From NCBI RefSeq assembly GCF_023718305.1, contig NZ_QEYO01000005.1:62001-126000 (forward strand): a stretch of DNA of 64,000 nucleotides, read 5' to 3'. This DNA comes from Gramella sp. AN32. Lineage in GTDB: Bacteria > Bacteroidota > Bacteroidia > Flavobacteriales > Flavobacteriaceae. Within the stretch, counting starts at the first letter, position 1; each line of letters opens with the position of its first letter. The notes beneath the pieces are model-generated. The model saw nothing but the letters and a program-made list of their open reading frames with translations. It searched no databases and was not told the DNA's origin. The position numbers were made by a program, and so were the translations under genes. Positions 1-12,200 of the stretch are shown here, one piece after another.

Positions 1-160
1 AATTGGCCATTACGAATACACCAATTTTGAAGATCACGAGTTGTGGTTAGAAAAGGATCCTAGTTACCGGACAGAAAAGGTTGATCCCGGAGAAGACTTT
101 ATGAAAGAGATTAGGAATGCCCTGAAAAGTAGAAATTTTAAGGAGGTTCCTTCAAAATAA
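1..160 (+). CDS. C-terminal end of an unidentified protein (partial)
   Basis: An open frame enters from the left edge (codons from base 2) and ends at TAA 158-160, giving 52 residues of a C-terminus. It is rich in charged residues (Glu, Lys, Asp), has no membrane segment, and I do not recognise a family. The stop lies 12 bases before the next ATG, so it probably belongs to the same transcript as the M14 peptidase that follows. The 5' part is outside the window. Confidence 0.55.
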   Translation, partial: IGHYEYTNFEDHELWLEKDPSYRTEKVDPGEDFMKEIRNALKSRNFKEVPSK

Positions 161-172
161 ATTATATAAAAA

Positions 173-1639
173 ATGAAAAAAATACCTGGTCTTATCGTAA
201 TACTACTATTAATTGCCCATAGTTCATTCGCTCAAAATGATACGTTTTCAAAAGAACTTTTTGAAAATTATTCAGCATTTAAAGAGAAAGAGATTACCCA
301 TAGGCGTTTAAAACATGAGGATATAATTGGGCTTTTGGATAAGCATGAGTTTCAGAAAAATGTTCAAATTCAAAAGGTGGGAGAATCTATCGAAGGCCGA
401 AGTCTTAATCTCTTAAGTTTAGGAAACGGGACGGTTGATGTTTTTCTCTGGTCCCAAATGCATGGAGATGAATCTACCGCGACCATGGCAATTTTTGATA
501 TCCTCAATTTTTTTAACTCTGAAGAGTTTAACGAGGAGAAAAAAATGATGCTCGATAATCTGAAAATTCATTTCCTGCCTATGCTGAATCCTGATGGGGC
601 TGAAAAATTTACCCGGCGCAATGCCCTGGGAATCGATGTGAATCGTGATGCCTTAAGATTACAGTCACCGGAGGCTAAAACACTAAAAAGGATCAGGGAT
701 AGTTTAGATGCAGATTTTGGTTTTAACCTTCATGATCAAAGTAAATATTATAATGCTGAAAGAACTGAAAAACCTGCGACGATATCCTTTCTAGCTCCGG
801 CGTATAATTATGAAAAGGAAATAAATGAGGTGAGGGGGAATGCCATGAAAATTATTGTAAAAATGAATAAAGTTTTGCAAGAGTTTGCCCCGGGGCAGGT
901 AGGAAGATATAATGACGATTTTGAACCAAGGGCCTTTGGCGATAATATTCAAAAATGGGGAACCAGTACCATTCTCATTGAATCTGGTGGTTATCCCAAC
1001 GATCCTGAGAAACAGGAAATCCGAAAACTAAATTTTGTAAGTATTCTGTCTGCTTTAAACGCTATCGCCACCGGAAGTTATAAATCTGAAAATATTTCTG
1101 ATTATGAAAAAATTCCAAATAATGACAGGATGTTATTTGATCTCAAAATAACAGGTCTTAGGTATCAGTTAAATGGAAAGCCGTATGTCCTTGATCTTGG
1201 AGTAAACCGGGATGAGGTTGACCTAAATGATAATGCTGAATTTTACAATGTTGGAAAAATCACAGATCAGGGTGATCTTTCTACCAGCTATGGGTATGAA
1301 CAGCTGGATGCCACGGGCATGAAATTAGAAATGGGAAAAATTTATCCGGAAAAAATAACTTCAAATGAAGCGCTTAAAAATCTTGATGTCATTAATTTAT
1401 TGAAAGAAGGATATGCGTATATAAAAGTAGATGCTCCCATGTTGAAGGAAAAATACTCTTACTTTCCTTTGAACCTGGTTTCTGAAGACTTTGAAGCAAG
1501 CACAGAATTAAAACCGGGAATGGCCGCGAATTTTTTTCTATATCAGGATGATGAGGTAAAATATGCCGTGATCAATGGCTTTCTTACCCGGCTCAATGAT
1601 CCTAAAAAAGAGATAAAAAATACCATCATTTCCAATTAG
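173..1639 (+). CDS. M14 family zinc carboxypeptidase-like metallopeptidase, exported
   Basis: 488 residues. A signal peptide (residues 1-20, ending SSFA/QND) points to export. M14 zinc-site residues are visible: HGDE at 97-100 (His and Glu ligands), the NR pair in IDVNRD near 155-159, a third ligand in NLHD (H187), and a candidate catalytic Glu in LIESGG (E270). The catalytic domain fills roughly residues 40-300; the C-terminal 190 residues are an unassigned beta-rich region. It is likely a periplasmic or surface peptidase acting on peptides or cell-wall fragments; the substrate cannot be read from sequence. It starts 12 bases after the upstream partial frame. A second, different M14 protein lies at the other end of the window. 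Confidence 0.85.
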   Translation: MKKIPGLIVILLLIAHSSFAQNDTFSKELFENYSAFKEKEITHRRLKHEDIIGLLDKHEFQKNVQIQKVGESIEGRSLNLLSLGNGTVDVFLWSQMHGDESTATMAIFDILNFFNSEEFNEEKKMMLDNLKIHFLPMLNPDGAEKFTRRNALGIDVNRDALRLQSPEAKTLKRIRDSLDADFGFNLHDQSKYYNAERTEKPATISFLAPAYNYEKEINEVRGNAMKIIVKMNKVLQEFAPGQVGRYNDDFEPRAFGDNIQKWGTSTILIESGGYPNDPEKQEIRKLNFVSILSALNAIATGSYKSENISDYEKIPNNDRMLFDLKITGLRYQLNGKPYVLDLGVNRDEVDLNDNAEFYNVGKITDQGDLSTSYGYEQLDATGMKLEMGKIYPEKITSNEALKNLDVINLLKEGYAYIKVDAPMLKEKYSYFPLNLVSEDFEASTELKPGMAANFFLYQDDEVKYAVINGFLTRLNDPKKEIKNTIISN

Positions 1640-1691
1640 GGAGACAGACTTATTCAGCCTGTCCTAAACAGATTAAAAGTAATAGTTTGTC

Positions 1692-1699
1692 TATCTTTG
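1692..1699 (+). promoter_or_regulatory. -7 promoter element of queE
   Basis: TATCTTTG matches the Bacteroidota -7 consensus TAnnTTTG. It ends only 6 bases before the queE ATG at 1706, so the transcript would start at or next to the start codon. A clear -33 TTG at the right distance is not evident. Confidence 0.55.
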
Positions 1700-1705
1700 C
1701 CAGTT

Positions 1706-2338
1706 ATGATTTCAGAAGAAACAAAAGAGCTGGTAGATCAGGGAATTATGCTTCCATTGATGGAGGAATTCTATACCATCCAGGGAGAAGGATTTCATAA
1801 AGGAACTGCTGCCTATTTTATTAGAATTGGTGGTTGCGATGTGGGCTGCCATTGGTGTGATGTAAAAGAAAGCTGGAATGCAGAACTTCATCCTCCAACC
1901 CATATTGGCCAGATTGTAGAAAATGCTTTAAAATATAGTAAAACTATTGTGATCACCGGCGGAGAACCCCTCACCTGGGATATGACCCAATTAACTCAAA
2001 GTTTAAAAGATAAAGGCGCATCCATTCATATTGAAACTTCCGGAGCCTATGCTCTTTCTGGAATTTGGGACTGGATCTGCTTATCCCCAAAAAAAATTAA
2101 ATTACCTACGGAAGAGATCTATCCCCTGGCACATGAATTAAAAGTGATTGTTTTTAATAAGCATGATTTAAAATTCGCTGAAGAACAGGCAGCTAAAGTA
2201 TCTGAAAATTGCATTCTATATTTACAACCGGAATGGAGCAATCGTGAAAAGATGATTCCGTTAATAGTAGATTATGTAATGAAAAATCCCCAGTGGAAAG
2301 TTTCTCTGCAAACACATAAATATTTAAATATTCCATAA
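1706..2338 (+). CDS. queE: 7-carboxy-7-deazaguanine synthase QueE
   Basis: Radical SAM enzyme of queuosine/7-deazaguanine synthesis, converting 6-carboxy-tetrahydropterin to 7-carboxy-7-deazaguanine. Seen: the CX3CX2C iron-sulfur motif C44, C48, C51 (in GGCDVGCHWC), the early FYTIQGEG substrate/SAM region and the GGEP motif (ITGGEPL). The length of 210 residues fits the short QueE type. The longest frame begins at TTG 1697, but that codon lies inside the -7 promoter element TATCTTTG, so ATG 1706 is chosen. A hairpin terminator follows directly after the stop. Confidence 0.92.
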   Translation: MISEETKELVDQGIMLPLMEEFYTIQGEGFHKGTAAYFIRIGGCDVGCHWCDVKESWNAELHPPTHIGQIVENALKYSKTIVITGGEPLTWDMTQLTQSLKDKGASIHIETSGAYALSGIWDWICLSPKKIKLPTEEIYPLAHELKVIVFNKHDLKFAEEQAAKVSENCILYLQPEWSNREKMIPLIVDYVMKNPQWKVSLQTHKYLNIP

Positions 2339-2339
2339 A

Positions 2340-2367
2340 AAAAGACCCTCAATTTTGAAGGTCTTTT
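2340..2367. terminator. Bidirectional terminator between queE and the DUF2911 gene
   Basis: Inverted repeat AAAAGACC ... GGTCTTTT with A and T flanks on both sides sits between two convergent genes, so it can serve both strands. Confidence 0.75.
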
Positions 2368-2390
2368 CAATTTATAAATTCAACTTAGAA

Positions 2391-2969
2391 TTATTTTGCG
2401 TTTTTGAAAGGAACTTTTACATAACTATTATCCCATCCAATTAAAAGATCAGCGCCGTTACCGGAATCTTCAAAAGCCATAGATAAGGCTTCGATCGTAT
2501 TTGGGGCCTTTCTCACCGGAACATTAATTCTTACCAGGTCCTGCTCATCTGTATATTCATAAGCACCCCAGGTATTGTTGCTCTTATTCAGAATTATTGT
2601 CCACTCTTTTTCATTAGGAATTGTATAAATGGTATAATTTCCTGCCGCAACTACTTCATCTGCAACCTTCATATCTCTGTAAAGGGTAAGTTCAGTAGAT
2701 TCATTCGCACCGGTTCTCCAAACTTCTCCGTAAGGAACAAGTTTCCCAAAAACTTCCCTTTCTCGTTTTTGTGGTCTGCTATAAATTACCCTGGCAACCG
2801 GAGCTTCGTCTTTATCTCTATATAAAGCAAGATCCATTGGACTGGAATCTAATTTTGAAAAATTCAATTCCGCTTTGGAATAATTTACTTTTCCATCTTC
2901 CTGGGCATTAATCGGATTTGCAAAAATTAAACAAATGGCGCTAAAACCGCCTATTATAAGCTTTTTCAT
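2391..2969 (-). CDS. DUF2911 family exported protein
   Basis: 192 residues with a signal peptide (residues 1-22, ending INA/QED). The body carries the features I associate with DUF2911: VARVIYSRPQKR, PYGEVWRTGANEST, a GNYTIYTIP segment and an EWTIILNK strand. The fold is probably a beta-sandwich and its function is unknown. Proteins of this family are common in Bacteroidota and appear to be periplasmic or secreted. It is monocistronic here, convergent with queE and divergent from asnB. Confidence 0.8.
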   Translation of the reverse strand: MKKLIIGGFSAICLIFANPINAQEDGKVNYSKAELNFSKLDSSPMDLALYRDKDEAPVARVIYSRPQKREREVFGKLVPYGEVWRTGANESTELTLYRDMKVADEVVAAGNYTIYTIPNEKEWTIILNKSNNTWGAYEYTDEQDLVRINVPVRKAPNTIEALSMAFEDSGNGADLLIGWDNSYVKVPFKNAK

Positions 2970-3171
2970 GTTTTAAAATTTCAATTAATAATTTCCCTAA
3001 AGATAATTCATGTCGCTCTTCTCAATTGTTAAAATATCATAAAGGTTCTCTTAAAATTTACGGGCGTATTCACTAATGTTAGCGAGGAATAAAAAATTTA
3101 CAATTTTAATTTATATCAATATCTAATATTAAAAATTTGCTTTATAAATGTAACCAATAATCGATTAATTG

Positions 3172-3202
3172 TTTGCATAAATGCACATATGATGAATATT
3201 TG
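3172..3202 (+). promoter_or_regulatory. Promoter of asnB
   Basis: -33 TTTG (3172-3175), a 19-base spacer, then AATATTTG (3195-3202), one base off the TAnnTTTG consensus. It overlaps the longest possible start of asnB and so supports the internal start. Confidence 0.5.
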
Positions 3203-3227
3203 CCTTGAAATTATAAAACAAAACGTC

Positions 3228-4832
3228 ATGTGCGGAATTTTAGCAGTTATAGGAAAAGATATCGATACAAGAAAAGTGCGGGATCTTTCTAAAAGAATGT
3301 CTCACCGGGGTCCCGATGAAAGCGGGATCAAAATTACTGATGCTGGTTATGTATTAGCTCACGAACGTCTTTCTATTGTAGACCTTACTACGGGAATCCA
3401 ACCAATTCAGGGAAGTAAAAAAGCCTGGATGATCCATAATGGAGAAATTTATAACCACGTGGCATTGCGAAATAATGAACTTAAAGATCATCAATTTAGA
3501 ACAACTGGAGATTCTGAAGTGATTGTGCATATGTATGAAAAATACGGATATGATTTTGTAGATATGCTAGATGGGGTATTTTCTTTTGTGGTTGTAGACG
3601 GGGAAGATTTTATCGTTGGTAGGGATCCTATTGGAGTTAAACCTCTGTATTACGGGCAGGACGAAAGCGGGGCGATGTGGTTTTCTAGTGAAATGAAGGC
3701 TCTGGCAGATGCATGTGTAGAATTTTCAGCTTTTCCTCCGGGACATTATTACACTCCAAAAACGGGATTTGTAAGATATTATCAGCCGGAGTGGTTTGAT
3801 TCTGAAAAATCTGTTCAGCCATTAGACCTGAAGAAGTTAAGGGAAAGCCTAATTGCCGCCACCAAGAAACGTCTAATGGCCGATGTGCCTTTAGGTGTCT
3901 TATTAAGTGGAGGTTTGGACTCCTCTTTAACAAGTTCTATTGCCGCCCGTTTGATTGAAGGTTCAGGTCAAAAATTGCATTCTTTTTCTATTGGATTAGA
4001 TGCTGATGCTCCAGACCTTGTAGCGGCGAGAAAAGTAGCTGACTTTTTAGGAACTGAACATCATGAAATTCATTTCACGGTGGAAGAAGGGATCGAAATA
4101 CTTGAAAAACTGGTATGGCATCTGGAAACTTATGATGTGACTTCCATCAGGGCAAGTACACCTATGTATTTCCTTTCCAAAGTAATAGCTGAGAAAGGTA
4201 TAAAAGTGGTTCTTTCAGGAGAAGGAGCAGACGAGATATTAGGAGGTTACCTTTATTTTAAAAATGCACCTTCCGCGGAAGAATTTCAGAGAGAAACTGT
4301 GAGAAGAGTACAACGACTGGCTACTGCAGATTGTTTAAGAGCAGATAAATCTACGATGGCACATGGATTGGAAGCAAGGGTTCCATTCCTGGATAAAGAA
4401 TTTTTACAAACCGCTATGGAAATTGTTCCTGAAGAGAAAATGGCACAAACCTATGATGGTGTTGAAAAATATATTCTAAGAAAAGCTTTTGATACCCCGG
4501 AAAGGCCATTTTTGCCACAAGAGGTTTTATGGAGGCAAAAAGAACAGTTCAGTGACGGGGTTGGCTATAACTGGATCGATCAGTTGATCGAATATGCTTC
4601 GAAACAGGTAACTGATACTGAATTAGAAACTGCAGCGGGTAAATTTCCTGTAAATACGCCAACTACGAAAGAAGCCTATTTTTACCGAACTATTTTTCAC
4701 AAGCATTATCCACAGGATTCCGCAGCGAAAACAGTAAAAAAATGGATCCCGAAATGGCAAAAAGATCTGGATCCAAGCGGAAGGGCAAATGAAACCCACG
4801 TAGCTCCGGGAATGAAAAAAGCGATGGCTTAA
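3228..4832 (+). CDS. asnB: Asparagine synthetase B (glutamine-hydrolysing)
   Basis: Makes asparagine from aspartate, glutamine and ATP. The start at ATG 3228 puts the catalytic Cys at position 2 (MCGILAV), as required for the N-terminal-nucleophile glutaminase; the frame could extend upstream to 3189, but that would bury Cys2 and overlap the promoter. The class-II glutamine amidotransferase domain (about 1-190, with MSHRGPD, LAHERLSIVD and NGEIYNH) is followed by the synthetase domain with the ATP loop SGGLDSS (227-233) and VLSGEGADE. The 534 residues are close to E. coli AsnB (554) and similar along their whole length. A strong hairpin follows. Confidence 0.95.
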   Translation: MCGILAVIGKDIDTRKVRDLSKRMSHRGPDESGIKITDAGYVLAHERLSIVDLTTGIQPIQGSKKAWMIHNGEIYNHVALRNNELKDHQFRTTGDSEVIVHMYEKYGYDFVDMLDGVFSFVVVDGEDFIVGRDPIGVKPLYYGQDESGAMWFSSEMKALADACVEFSAFPPGHYYTPKTGFVRYYQPEWFDSEKSVQPLDLKKLRESLIAATKKRLMADVPLGVLLSGGLDSSLTSSIAARLIEGSGQKLHSFSIGLDADAPDLVAARKVADFLGTEHHEIHFTVEEGIEILEKLVWHLETYDVTSIRASTPMYFLSKVIAEKGIKVVLSGEGADEILGGYLYFKNAPSAEEFQRETVRRVQRLATADCLRADKSTMAHGLEARVPFLDKEFLQTAMEIVPEEKMAQTYDGVEKYILRKAFDTPERPFLPQEVLWRQKEQFSDGVGYNWIDQLIEYASKQVTDTELETAAGKFPVNTPTTKEAYFYRTIFHKHYPQDSAAKTVKKWIPKWQKDLDPSGRANETHVAPGMKKAMA

Positions 4833-4863
4833 ATCATATTTAAAGATTATAATTTCAAAGTTT

Positions 4864-4902
4864 CCTTAACCCGGTAGAATTGTCTATCGGGTTAAGGTTT
4901 TT
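4864..4902 (+). terminator. asnB terminator
   Basis: Long stem CCTTAACCCGGTAGA / TCTATCGGGTTAAGG (one mismatch) with a 4-base loop and a following run of T. Confidence 0.85.
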
Positions 4903-4955
4903 CCACATAATTTGTTGATAACTTAAAGGCTATAGAGCCTGCTTCTAGCTGTTAA

Positions 4956-6956
<2,001 letters not shown>

Positions 6957-6976
6957 GATTTGAAAAAGATTGAAGG

Positions 6977-7004
6977 CCCACACAGAACTAAGTGTGGGTT
7001 TTTT
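6977..7004 (+). terminator. gyrB terminator
   Basis: Perfect stem CCCACAC / GTGTGGG with an 8-base loop followed by six T. Confidence 0.88.
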
Positions 7005-7036
7005 GCGTTATTATATCTTCAAGGCAATTATTTTAT

Positions 7037-7044
7037 TATTTTTG
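7037..7044 (+). promoter_or_regulatory. -7 promoter element
   Basis: TATTTTTG matches TAnnTTTG, 20 bases before the TTG start of the DUF6588-like gene. Confidence 0.5.
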
Positions 7045-7064
7045 CGCCCTAAACCCAAATCATT

Positions 7065-8057
7065 TTGAAAAGATACCTATACCTATGCGTAATCGGAATT
7101 TTGTTAATTCCGAATGTTACTTCCAGTCAGGAACAAACAGATGTAGACTTGTTTATTGAAGATATGCTCTTCCTGGGTGGCAGTTTTGCCAGACCTGCTG
7201 CCAGCAGTGCCGCTTACCAGGCGAGTGCGGGTTGGTTTAGTTCCGCCACACCGTTAGAAAAATGGAAATTCAATGTTTCTCTTCAGGGAAATGCCCTTTT
7301 TGTTCCCCAGAGTAAAAAAGAATTCGCTGCCGGAAATAATAATTTTAAGATTTTAAGCATTATGGGTGGGGAGAGAAATGTCCTTTTACCTACTGCTTTT
7401 GGAAAATCTACCGATGTGCAATTTGAAGGTACTATAAATTATTTAGGGCAAACGATAGAAATTACCGAATTCGATGCTATCGACGGTATTGATAAGGGAG
7501 CTTTGATTTATCCCTTTGCCCAGGTTTCTATGGGATTGCCTTTAGGAACTGAATTGGCTGTACGAGCCTTACCTGAACTGGCAGTAGACGGTTCAAAGTT
7601 TAGCACTTATGGTGTTGGATTAAAACATAATTTAACGCAATATTTTCAGCTGAAAAGAAGAAGGGATATGTTCCAGCTTGCATTGGCAGGTTCTTATAAC
7701 CTCTTTGATGTGAAGTATGAATTTGAGCAAATTGCTGTTCCTGAAGTCGTCACCTTAAATTTAATAGACGTTCATGCAGATGTATGGATGGCAGAGGTTT
7801 TGGCTTCTAAAAAGTATGAAAACTTTGAAATTTTTGGTGCACTTGGAGTTACCGGATCTAAATTCGATTATGCATTTGGAGGTACCGGTTTTGGTTTGCC
7901 TTTAATTAATAATGCTATTGTCGCTCTAGAAGATTCAGAAACGCAATTCAAAGGTGATGTAGGCTTCAATTTATATTTTACAAACTTTAAAGTGAGTACG
8001 ATGGTTACTGCAGGAAACTTTTTCAATCTTAATCTAGGTCTGCATTTTAGAATCTAA
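7065..8057 (+). CDS. DUF6588-like outer membrane beta-barrel protein
   Basis: 330 residues with a signal peptide (ending TSSQ). The sequence alternates hydrophobic and polar residues and ends in an aromatic residue followed by R-I, fitting an outer membrane beta-barrel. Features such as FLGGSFARPAASSAAYQ, GTELAVRALP and the GVGLKHNL strand recall the flavobacterial DUF6588 proteins; this family name is from memory. The start codon is TTG at 7065, giving the typical MKRYLYL signal start, and no ATG is available nearby. Function unknown. Confidence 0.7.
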   Translation: MKRYLYLCVIGILLIPNVTSSQEQTDVDLFIEDMLFLGGSFARPAASSAAYQASAGWFSSATPLEKWKFNVSLQGNALFVPQSKKEFAAGNNNFKILSIMGGERNVLLPTAFGKSTDVQFEGTINYLGQTIEITEFDAIDGIDKGALIYPFAQVSMGLPLGTELAVRALPELAVDGSKFSTYGVGLKHNLTQYFQLKRRRDMFQLALAGSYNLFDVKYEFEQIAVPEVVTLNLIDVHADVWMAEVLASKKYENFEIFGALGVTGSKFDYAFGGTGFGLPLINNAIVALEDSETQFKGDVGFNLYFTNFKVSTMVTAGNFFNLNLGLHFRI

Positions 8058-8146
8058 ATACCAGCCTTTTAACCATTCCTTATTAGAATTCTCTGGCTTT
8101 ATTTGTAATTTCGCGTCAAACAATTTAGAAATCAAATATTACATTT

Positions 8147-9073
8147 ATGAAAGTTACGATAGTTGGAGCTGGTGCAGTTGGTGCCAGTTGCGCAGAATAT
8201 GTTGCCATTAAAAACTTTGCTTCAGAAGTTGTTCTTGTTGATATTAAAGAAGGATATGCTGAAGGGAAAGCAATGGACCTGATGCAAACAGCCACGCTTA
8301 ATGGTTTTGATACAAAAATAACCGGAAGTACAAGCGATTACTCAAAATCTGCAAATTCCGATATTGCCGTGATCACCTCGGGAATTCCAAGAAAACCTGG
8401 GATGACCCGGGAAGAATTGATCGGGATCAATGCAGGAATTGTGAAGGATGTTTCTTCAAACCTTATCCAGCATTCTCCAAACGTAACCATTATTGTGGTG
8501 AGCAATCCTATGGATACGATGACTTACCTTGTTCATAAAACCACAGGATTACCGAAAAATAGAATTATTGGAATGGGCGGCGCTTTAGATAGTGCACGTT
8601 TTAAATATAGGTTAAGTGAGGCTTTAGAATGTCCTCCATCTGATGTAGACGGGATGGTAATTGGTGGTCATAGTGACACAGGAATGGTGCCTTTAACCAG
8701 ATTGGCCACTAGAAACAGTGTTCCTGTAACTGCATTTCTTTCAGAAGAAAGATTAGAGCAGGTTTCTGAAGATACCAAAGTTGGAGGGGCAACCTTAACT
8801 AAATTATTGGGTACAAGTGCCTGGTATGCACCTGGTGCTGCAGTTTCTGCCTTGGTTCAGGCGATTGCCTGTGATCAAAAGAAAATGTTTCCATGTTCCG
8901 CTTTATTGGAAGGTGAATACGGGATTAATGATATTTGTATTGGAGTTCCTGCGATTTTAGGAAAAAATGGCCTGGAAAAGATCGTTGAAATTAAACTTGA
9001 TGACAAAGAAATGGCGAAAATGAAAGAAAGTGCGGAAGGTGTCAAAAAAACCAATGCCCTTTTGGAATTCTAA
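8147..9073 (+). CDS. mdh: Malate dehydrogenase (LDH-like type)
   Basis: NAD-dependent oxidation of malate to oxaloacetate in the TCA cycle. 308 residues: the Rossmann motif GAGAVGAS near the N-terminus, the adenine-ribose Asp at the end of the second strand (VLVDIKEG), the Arg pair in the mobile loop (IPRKPGMTRE), VSNPMD, and the catalytic His in GGHSDTG (H175). The length and motifs fit the LDH-like MDH of Bacteroidota and Chlorobi rather than the E. coli type. It is a single gene followed by a strong terminator. Confidence 0.93.
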   Translation: MKVTIVGAGAVGASCAEYVAIKNFASEVVLVDIKEGYAEGKAMDLMQTATLNGFDTKITGSTSDYSKSANSDIAVITSGIPRKPGMTREELIGINAGIVKDVSSNLIQHSPNVTIIVVSNPMDTMTYLVHKTTGLPKNRIIGMGGALDSARFKYRLSEALECPPSDVDGMVIGGHSDTGMVPLTRLATRNSVPVTAFLSEERLEQVSEDTKVGGATLTKLLGTSAWYAPGAAVSALVQAIACDQKKMFPCSALLEGEYGINDICIGVPAILGKNGLEKIVEIKLDDKEMAKMKESAEGVKKTNALLEF

Positions 9074-9101
9074 TCCATAGAAAATAACATACCATATTAG
9101 G

Positions 9102-9127
9102 AAAGCCACAGTAATTGTGGCTTTTTT
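9102..9127 (+). terminator. mdh terminator
   Basis: Stem AAAGCCACA / TGTGGCTTT with a short loop and a T run. Confidence 0.85.
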
Positions 9128-9164
9128 ATTGAAATTAAAAGTTAAAACTATCTAAAGGAAAATA

Positions 9165-9195
9165 TTGGGATTTGATTTATGAAGTCCTATATTTG
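9165..9195 (+). promoter_or_regulatory. Promoter of secDF
   Basis: -33 TTG (9165-9167), a 20-base spacer, then TATATTTG (9188-9195). It is 43 bases upstream of the ATG. Confidence 0.6.
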
Positions 9196-9238
9196 TCCGT
9201 TTTTAAAATAAACCTATTAATCAATAATTTGAGGAATA

Positions 9239-12200
9239 ATGCAGAATAAAGGACTGATTAAAGTTTTTGCAATATTGTTTGGGCTGGTATGTCTTTATCA
9301 GCTGTCTTTTACATTCTTTACCAATAAGGTTGAAAGTGATGCGGAAGAGTTTGCTGTAAGAGCTTACGGGGATGATGTTGAGGACTATTCACAAAAAAGG
9401 GATGCTGCCGAAGCCAGATATCTGGACTCCATTGGAAATGAGGATATTTTCGCCGGAATCACTTACAATAATGCCAAGGATAAAGAACTAAACAAAGGTC
9501 TTGACCTTAAAGGAGGGATCAACGTTATTCTTCAAATTTCTGTAAAAGACATTCTTAGCGGGCTGGCAAATGATAGCAATGATCCGGCTTTTAGAAAAGC
9601 TTTAGCTGAAGCTGATGCTGCACAGGCCGATAGCCAGGATGATTATGTAGATCTTTTCTTTGACGCTTTTAATGATATTCCAGGTGCAAAACTGGCTTCT
9701 CCAGATGTTTTCGCGAATAAGACATTAAGTGATGAGGTTAACTTTAATATGAGCAATCAGGAAGTTGAGCCCATCATAAGAACTAAAATTGATGAATCCA
9801 TCACTTCAGCTTTTGAAGTATTGAGAAAGCGTATTGATAAATTTGGCGTAACTCAGCCTAATATTCAGCGTTTGGGAAATTCAGGAAGAATTTTAGTTGA
9901 ATTGCCCGGAGCAAAAGACATCAGCAGGGTCAAAAATTTACTTCAAAGTACGGCGCAATTAGAATTCTGGCATGTGTATAAGAATTCTGAAATAGGAAGC
10001 TTCCTTGTACAGGCAAATAATAAATTAATTGAACTTCAACGTTCAGAAAAGACAAGTACTCAGGAAGAAACCGATACTACGGCAACAACCGGAGATAGTG
10101 AAATTGATGAATTGCTTGCAGATGCAGAAGACAGTACCGAGGTTGCAACTTCAGCAAATCCCATTTTTGATCTTTTAGTGTCTCCTGGTTATCAGGGAGG
10201 ACCTGTTCTGGGGAATTTCCATGTTCAGGATACAGCAAAAGTAATGGGATATATTACGACCCCTCAGGTGCGTAATCTTCTTCCCAATAATCTTCGTTAT
10301 GCGAAATTTGTATGGGGTGTACCAGATGCAGATTCTGAAACTGCTTCTTTATATGCGTTAAAAGGTAATAGAACTATGGAACCGCCGTTAAGCGGAAGTG
10401 TTATTACCGATGCCCAGCAAACTTTTGATCAGTTAGGTCGTATTGCCGTTACCATGCAAATGGATGGTACGGGAGCCAAGATATGGGAAGATATGACCAG
10501 TCAGGCCTCTAATGAACAAAGCAATATCGCCATTGTCCTGGATAACGTTGTGTATTCAGCACCGGGCGTTTCTACCGGGGCAATTTCAGGTGGTAGGAGT
10601 GAGATCTCAGGTGATTTTTCAATAACTGAAGGTCAGGATTTAGCTAACGTGTTACGTGCCGGTAAATTACCTGCTTCTGCAGAAATTATTCAAAGTGAAG
10701 TTGTAGGTCCATCCTTAGGTCAGGAAGCAATTGACAGTGGTATTTTATCTTTTGTTATAGCTTTGATCCTTGTTCTTTTATGGATGATCTTATATTATGG
10801 CAAAGCGGGTCTTTTTGCAGATATCGCCCTTGCCGTAAACATTTTATTCATCTTCGGGATTTTGGCAGGCCTTGGAGCTGTTTTAACCTTGCCTGGTATT
10901 GCCGGTATCGTATTAACCATAGGTATGTCGGTTGATGCGAACGTACTTATTTTTGAACGTATCAAAGAAGAGCTTGCCAAAGGTAAAATACAGCGCGATG
11001 CGATTAAAGATGGTTTTAGCAATGCTTTATCTTCCATCCTTGATGCTAACATAACTACTGGTTTAACAGGTATTATTTTATTTGTTCTTGGAACCGGACC
11101 CATCAAAGGTTTTGCAACTACTTTGTTAATAGGTATTGCAACGTCTTTATTTACGGCAATTTTTATCACAAGATTGTTTATTGATGGATATGGAGTAAAA
11201 GGTAAATCCCTGGCATTTTCTACATCTATTACCAAGAATTTATTCACGAATATGAATTTTGATTTCCTTGGTAAAAGGAAAATGGCCTATATCGTTTCCG
11301 GTTTATTGATCATTATAAGTTTAGGATCATTGTTAACCCAGGGTCTTAACGAAGGGGTGGATTTCGTAGGTGGGAGAACCTATACAGTTCGATTTGCTGA
11401 TGATGTGAACCCAACTGCAGTGGAGAAAGATCTTATCGCTGCTTTTGAAAGTGCCGAAGCAAAAACTTTTGGCCCGGATAATCAATTGAAAATTACTACG
11501 AAGTATCGTGTTAATGATCAGGGAGCAGAAGTTGATGAAGAAATCCAGCAAAGCCTGTTTGGCGCATTAAAGCCTTATTTGCCTTCAGATATTACGTATG
11601 AGCAGTTTAGTAGTGGTGGAGATGAAAAAGCAGTAGGTATTATGCAATCTATGAAGGTAGGTGCAACCATTGCCGATGATATTGAAAATGCATCTTTCTG
11701 GTCGGTAATTGGATCGCTAATAGTAGTATTTCTCTATATTCTCCTAAGATTCCGTAAGTGGCAGTTCAGCTTAGGAGCGGTTGCAGCGGTTTTCCATGAT
11801 GTATTAATTGTATTGGGTATATTCTCATTGTTACACAGTGTTATGCCTTTCAGCATGGAAATAGATCAGGCGTTTATTGCGGCGATATTAACGGTGATTG
11901 GTTACTCGCTAAATGATACCGTGGTAGTATTTGACAGGATTAGGGAATATGTTGCGGAACATAATACCTGGCCGCTTGGTAAAACCATTAATGCTGCATT
12001 AAACAGTACTTTGAGTAGAACTTTAAACACCTCCCTTACTACCTTGGTAGTATTGATTGCGATCTTTATTTTTGGTGGTGAAGGAATAAGAGGATTTATG
12101 TTCGCCCTGATCATTGGTGTGATCGTGGGTACATACTCATCCCTGTTTATCGCGACACCGGTAATGTTTGATAGTGTTTCAGACAAATCTAAAATTGAGA

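Noticed and set aside
10795..11247. 150-codon minus-strand frame inside secDF
   Set aside because: Antisense to a clear secDF coding region with strong motifs; no promoter or family.
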